64,000 nt of DNA, taken from positions 1 through 64,000 of the forward strand of contig JADNRV010000130.1 in assembly GCA_015499995.1 (NCBI GenBank). Reading direction: 5' to 3'. The notes under the pieces were generated by a model. It worked only from the letters and a program-made list of their open reading frames with translations. It was not told the DNA's origin and made no database searches. This document shows, piece by piece, positions 59,994 through 64,000 of the stretch; positions within the stretch are counted from its first letter, which is position 1, and each line of letters starts with the position of its first letter. The DNA comes from Flammula alnicola. Its lineage: Eukaryota; Basidiomycota; Agaricomycetes; Agaricales; Strophariaceae. Made by a program: the position numbers and the translations under genes.

Positions 59994-60577
59994 GCCTCAG
60001 ACGGAACTGGAGTTCGAGAATTTCCTTTCCCGAGACGGTGTTCCAACCTCTTATCACTCAGAGGGGGTATTTCATCTTCATCCGAGTCATCACCTATGCC
60101 GAGCTCTTTCATAGCTCGAGCGATGTCGTACGAGGAATAATTTTCATGAATGTCCACGCCAAGCAGATGACACCTGAGACAGTGCTTAAAGTGTTCGGGC
60201 AGGGAGAAATCATCTGGACCGTTTGCTGCGCTCCGGTTTCAGACTTCCGGGGAAAATAAGCTCTTGAAATCAAGGGCAGCAAGGTGTCGCCAGCGGGCCT
60301 AGCGTCACGAAAGATCACGATGCGATAATCATCCTGGAAAGCCTGAAGAACGATGTTAGTAGTAAGTAGGGTGAGCCTGGGGTGGGAAGGTCCAATTCTG
60401 GGACAACTCACCAGCTATGAGCTTGTGTCCGGGCTCCCGAAAGAAAGGGTCCCGCTGAAGTTTTCTCGCCTTTGTCGAAAGCAGGTGGACTGTGCTATTC
60501 TCGGAGAAGACATCGCGGAACTGAATCAAATTTGGTCGTTTATTTCGCGTGCGCAATTTACCAGGACCAGTCGGCAT
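59994..60577 (-). pseudogene. Possible unrecognised gene or gene relic
   Basis: Three coding-like stretches lie in order on the minus strand. The first starts at an ATG at 60577 (MPTGPGKLRTRNKRPNLIQF, then HLLSTKARKLQRDPFFREPG) and ends at a GTGAGT donor. The second follows an acceptor TTCTTCAG: AFQDDYRIVIFRDARPAGDT, then LLPLISRAYFPRK. The third reads DDFSLPEHFKHCLRCHLLGV, then SSYDIARAMKELGIGDDSDE and ends SEA-stop. Their composition looks like real protein, but the phases do not match at either junction with the splice sites I can see. It is either a pseudogene with one or two indels or I have misjudged the introns. I do not recognise the family. Confidence 0.4.
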
Positions 60578-63500
60578 TTGGTCGGCACGCTTTTTATCTA
60601 ATCTTATCGGGGGCTTTCTTTGTGTTCTGTCAAGTTTAAATTTCTGGGTCCAAGTTTGAGGTTCTTTGTCGCGCCCACTGTCGAACTACGGTGGTTTTGA
60701 ACTCTATTTCCAGACACGAAGGGTGGGCATCCCGGTAATACAATTGCATTTTTTTCGAACTTCAACGATGCAATATGTGTTTTCCACGAAATCGCTCAGC
60801 TCGAGTCATTATCTCCAACTTAAATCCACGGTAAGTCATGGCTGCCCCCATTGTACTTACACGCCCGCGAGGAGCCACATACACAGTTTTTTTGTTCCCC
60901 GGCTACAACTCCCAAGCATTTTCAGGAGAAAGATCAAAGCGCACTCGCTACTGCGCATGACTATACACAGCAACCGTCAACGGTTAATATTCTAATCTCA
61001 GTATGCGAAAACAATTCTACCAGGACACGAGTATACAGCAGCCGCATCCTGTGTCTCGTCGTGAGAGTCGAAGGCGTGGGTGCGTCGTAAGTACATGATG
61101 CGGAAAACACATATGGATGCAGTACGTGTACGTATAGGACCTTCCACGACAGCATCTCACCGAAGAATGAATGAGACTCGCGGCCTCACGCTTATTAACG
61201 CCCACACTGGCAAGTGCTCTACAGCCTCCGATCCAAGCTCTCCGTGTGACAATGTACAATCGTATATGGGACCACAGATGAAGTTTGGTCAGAAACAAAG
61301 GCAGAATGTGGATCAAATATTAATACAAACTGGGAGACGATCATTCATTCCATCTTACCTGTACGAACAATTTGGAAGAATGTTCCCCGGCACAACATTT
61401 TGAGTCCTGGTTCGGCCGGGGTACGAAGCTGATTTTTCCAGTTTCGCAGCGGAGATTGCGAGGATATCAAGGTTGCTCTGGGAGTTTTGGTCACAGAGGG
61501 TGAATTCTAGTTTTAGCCCATGTTCATTTGTCTCCTTCATTTGAGCCATGATGTTCAGATCAGCAATGTATATTGGCTATGTCTCGGACAGTGAATTTGA
61601 AGAAGATGTACCGTGCGTTGCATCCCTCGAGAAAGTTAACTTTCTGGCCTACTGTTCGGTGGGTGCAGCCCCTTTCCAATCCTGCAATAAATGTCAAGAT
61701 TCGGGATACGGAAAAGATATTTATAAACAGGCCTAAAGTTAAAAGTGGCTGAGCAGTTATTGCGCCCCCTGAGGCTTATACCGCCTCCGACGAGTCAAAT
61801 ACAACAAAATTCAATGCGTGTCTTCTAGATTCCGAACCACAAAAGCCCGAGTGATCTCCGGAAAGGGGAAGACTGGAGAGTAAGTACGGTGTGGATGTCC
61901 TTATCAGCGGATTGTCAGCAGGATTATGCCAAGACTATAAGTGCTACAACAAGATGAGCGATGCTTTTCGGTGAAGGCAAGGACATGTGCGAACATACCC
62001 CTGTCATGAAACCACCCCAACGATTTTTTGTAAGACTTGCACGTTTATTCCCCGTGCTCCTTCGGCCCGAGGGTCAATTAGAAATCGAGAGATTAGAATG
62101 CTGAGATCCAGAAATTCGGGTTTCAGAGGAAACACCAGCATGGTCGGGTGGGAAGAAAGGCAAAACTTCAAACGAACTGGGTTGGTATCCATCCTTCGCA
62201 GTCAATGTGTATCATGATAAAGACTTGCGGCGTCTTGGTAGAATTCGCGGTATAATATCGTATAATATATATTATACGCTATGCTCATGAAGCCTGCTTC
62301 GAAGGCTGACTTCTTCTGCGGATCATGTAAATGGAGCAATATGAGATCGAAGCAAGCTTGAGCCCTCCTTGCGATCCGGATGGGACTAAGTATAGGAAGG
62401 AGATTGAGATCAGCATTTTCTATATCCATCTCCATATGCATATGTAGGATTTATTGCGCGTCGGTGGGTATTGGGGCTTGTTTTAAACGGGCACTTGCTT
62501 TGTCTTCGAAGCCATAGGAACCACGAGGGAAAAATCAAATTTCTGCCAAGTTCAAGGCTCCAAAAGTTCAAATGCACCCAAGTACGTGTGGTTCTGCTTG
62601 TGTTTGCCCGGACTGCTTCTAGATAAACGTTCATGGAAATCAGACCAGAGTTCTGGAATTGGCTTCAATGCAATACCTGGGCATGTACAGTTCAGAGGAC
62701 TCGAACATTGCAGGAAAGTGTATATGTCCAGAATCGACCTAAAACACTTCACGACACCTTCCAAACACGAAGACTCGGAGGTGGTCGAAGAGAAAATTTG
62801 ACAATGAACCGTGGTGCTTTGTTCAGACCAGCTCGTGACGATTCAGAGGAAAAGGAGAGGATGGAGACTTGCTGGACGACTGGCAAAAGTAGGGTGAAAG
62901 TTTTGTCGATTTGTCTCTCATCCGGTCTGGACTTCGACGTTCGTAACGAGCGCGGGCATGGCGGAGAGGTTGTTGAACAACCAGGGCTTTCATTTGCACT
63001 GTTACAACTTGAGAAGATGCAGTCAGAAGGCACAGATTCAGTCTCTGAAATGAGATAATGTCATTCAGGAAGCGACATCCTGCACATAGGCCTTAGAAGG
63101 GAAGAATTCGAGAGCAAGACTGAGTCACAATTTCAAATTTGTGAAGCCTCATCAGATTCATCACTTGATTCCCTTCGGCAATTTCCGGCGTTGCCATAAT
63201 TGCGCGCCTTACTCCCTGACGCTCTGGATTGAGCATGTAATATGTGTAAACCTACGTACGCTTATTATGATACCGATACGATTATCCAATTAAGGATCCC
63301 CCTTTCAAAGAATAGCTGTGATCATCAGATTAACCCTGTTGGTCATCTCGGTCAATGGGATCATGACCGCCACCAGAAGTGTACGGTATATGCAAGTCAT
63401 CGGAAGAACTGAACATGATAATAGTACAGAAGTGCAAAGATCGTACCAATGATACTTATCGTACAATATATACTAATAGTCATAGAAGAACCGTACTCCA

Positions 63501-64000
63501 ACTACGTACATATCGAAGGGCGGAGTCCACTGTCCGACCTCGTCATCATATTGTCTGCTTTCCGTATGCATCCGTAAACGACGGGTATAGAGCGACATTT
63601 ACTGTACAAGGCGTCGTTTTCGGTCGTCTTCTTCTAATGCGTCATGATTTATTTAGCGTTGTCATATTTTTGTTGACTTCCGTCGTCTTGATATGGTCTT
63701 CCAAACCAAGATGTGGCATACTGCACCCCCGAAAACGGCGATCTGACCCAGAAATATCATCAGCAAGGCCAGTTTAACAGATTATTACCTCGGGGAATTT
63801 ACTCCCTCCGAAGGATCGAAGACGAAGAACTCACAGCCGCAAAAATAAGCGGTCGGTGCCACAGATGACGAGATGTCAGGAGGGCTCCAGCTATCGGGTT
63901 TCCAGTGAGAAGCGCAAAAGACAGCGTGAAAGACAATACTCCAATCCGGATCCTAGAGCGAATACGAGCGAATGAGCATTATCGCGACTAGTATCTTGAA
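60578..64000. other. 3.4 kb gene-poor end of the window
   Basis: No frame with motif or splice support. The longest (62633-63058, 141 codons) overlaps an open frame on the other strand and is unconvincing. A 20-base perfect palindrome of A/T-rich sequence lies at 62259-62278. The right edge of the window gives no sign of a gene running out. Confidence 0.35.

Noticed and set aside
62259..62278. Perfect 20-base palindrome as a regulatory site or terminator
   Set aside because: It is an A/T-rich stretch with no gene nearby; chance or simple-sequence origin is more likely.

Overview
The window looks like nuclear DNA of a mushroom-forming basidiomycete (Agaricomycetes). Nearly every gene is split by many 45-70 base introns with GT-AG (occasionally GC-AG) borders. 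The proteins are typical of that group: GH12 and GH92 enzymes, a GSTFuA-like glutathione transferase, an NRPS-like adenylate-forming reductase, multi-helix membrane proteins of basidiomycete-only families, and a Tnp2-type CACTA transposon. All family assignments come from reading translations, not from database searches.

Layout. 1-12,095 is a conserved housekeeping block: an LAT-type amino acid permease, an ATX1 copper chaperone, an FHIP-family protein, a DNAJC9-like protein, a PAP2 phosphatase and a secreted double-psi beta-barrel protein. A TA-flanked MITE sits just upstream of the FHIP gene. 12,096-22,332 is one CACTA-type DNA transposon with near-identical inverted ends starting CACTGGAGGC. 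It holds a frameshifted Tnp2 transposase, a second multi-exon gene, and between them about 4.6 kb of captured, partly repeated host gene pieces, including part of a mitofusin (fzo1) gene and the start of a short-chain dehydrogenase. 22,400-30,400 holds a small CsbD-like protein, a secreted GH12 endoglucanase, a GST, a roughly 3 kb gene-poor stretch and a multi-pass membrane protein, followed by a second TA-flanked MITE. 31,900-39,970 is a possible small secondary-metabolism locus: an intact SDR, a broken tandem SDR copy and a 14-exon A-T-R adenylate-forming reductase, all on the minus strand. 42,278-43,001 is a non-autonomous hAT-type element with a perfect 8-base target duplication. 43,483-45,926 is a DUF6534-type membrane protein whose fourth intron carries a ~796 base retroposon with a tRNA-like head, an A-tail and a 13-base target duplication. 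47,611-53,224 holds an alpha/beta hydrolase with Cys at the nucleophile position, another multi-pass membrane protein and a BAHD-like acyltransferase. 53,809-54,329 is a second hAT-type element. 55,359-58,919 is a secreted GH92 alpha-mannosidase. The last 5 kb is gene-poor, with one possible degraded gene.

The main interest is the mobile DNA: six separate insertions of four kinds, most with readable termini or target duplications. No CRISPR array, rRNA or free-standing tRNA gene was found.
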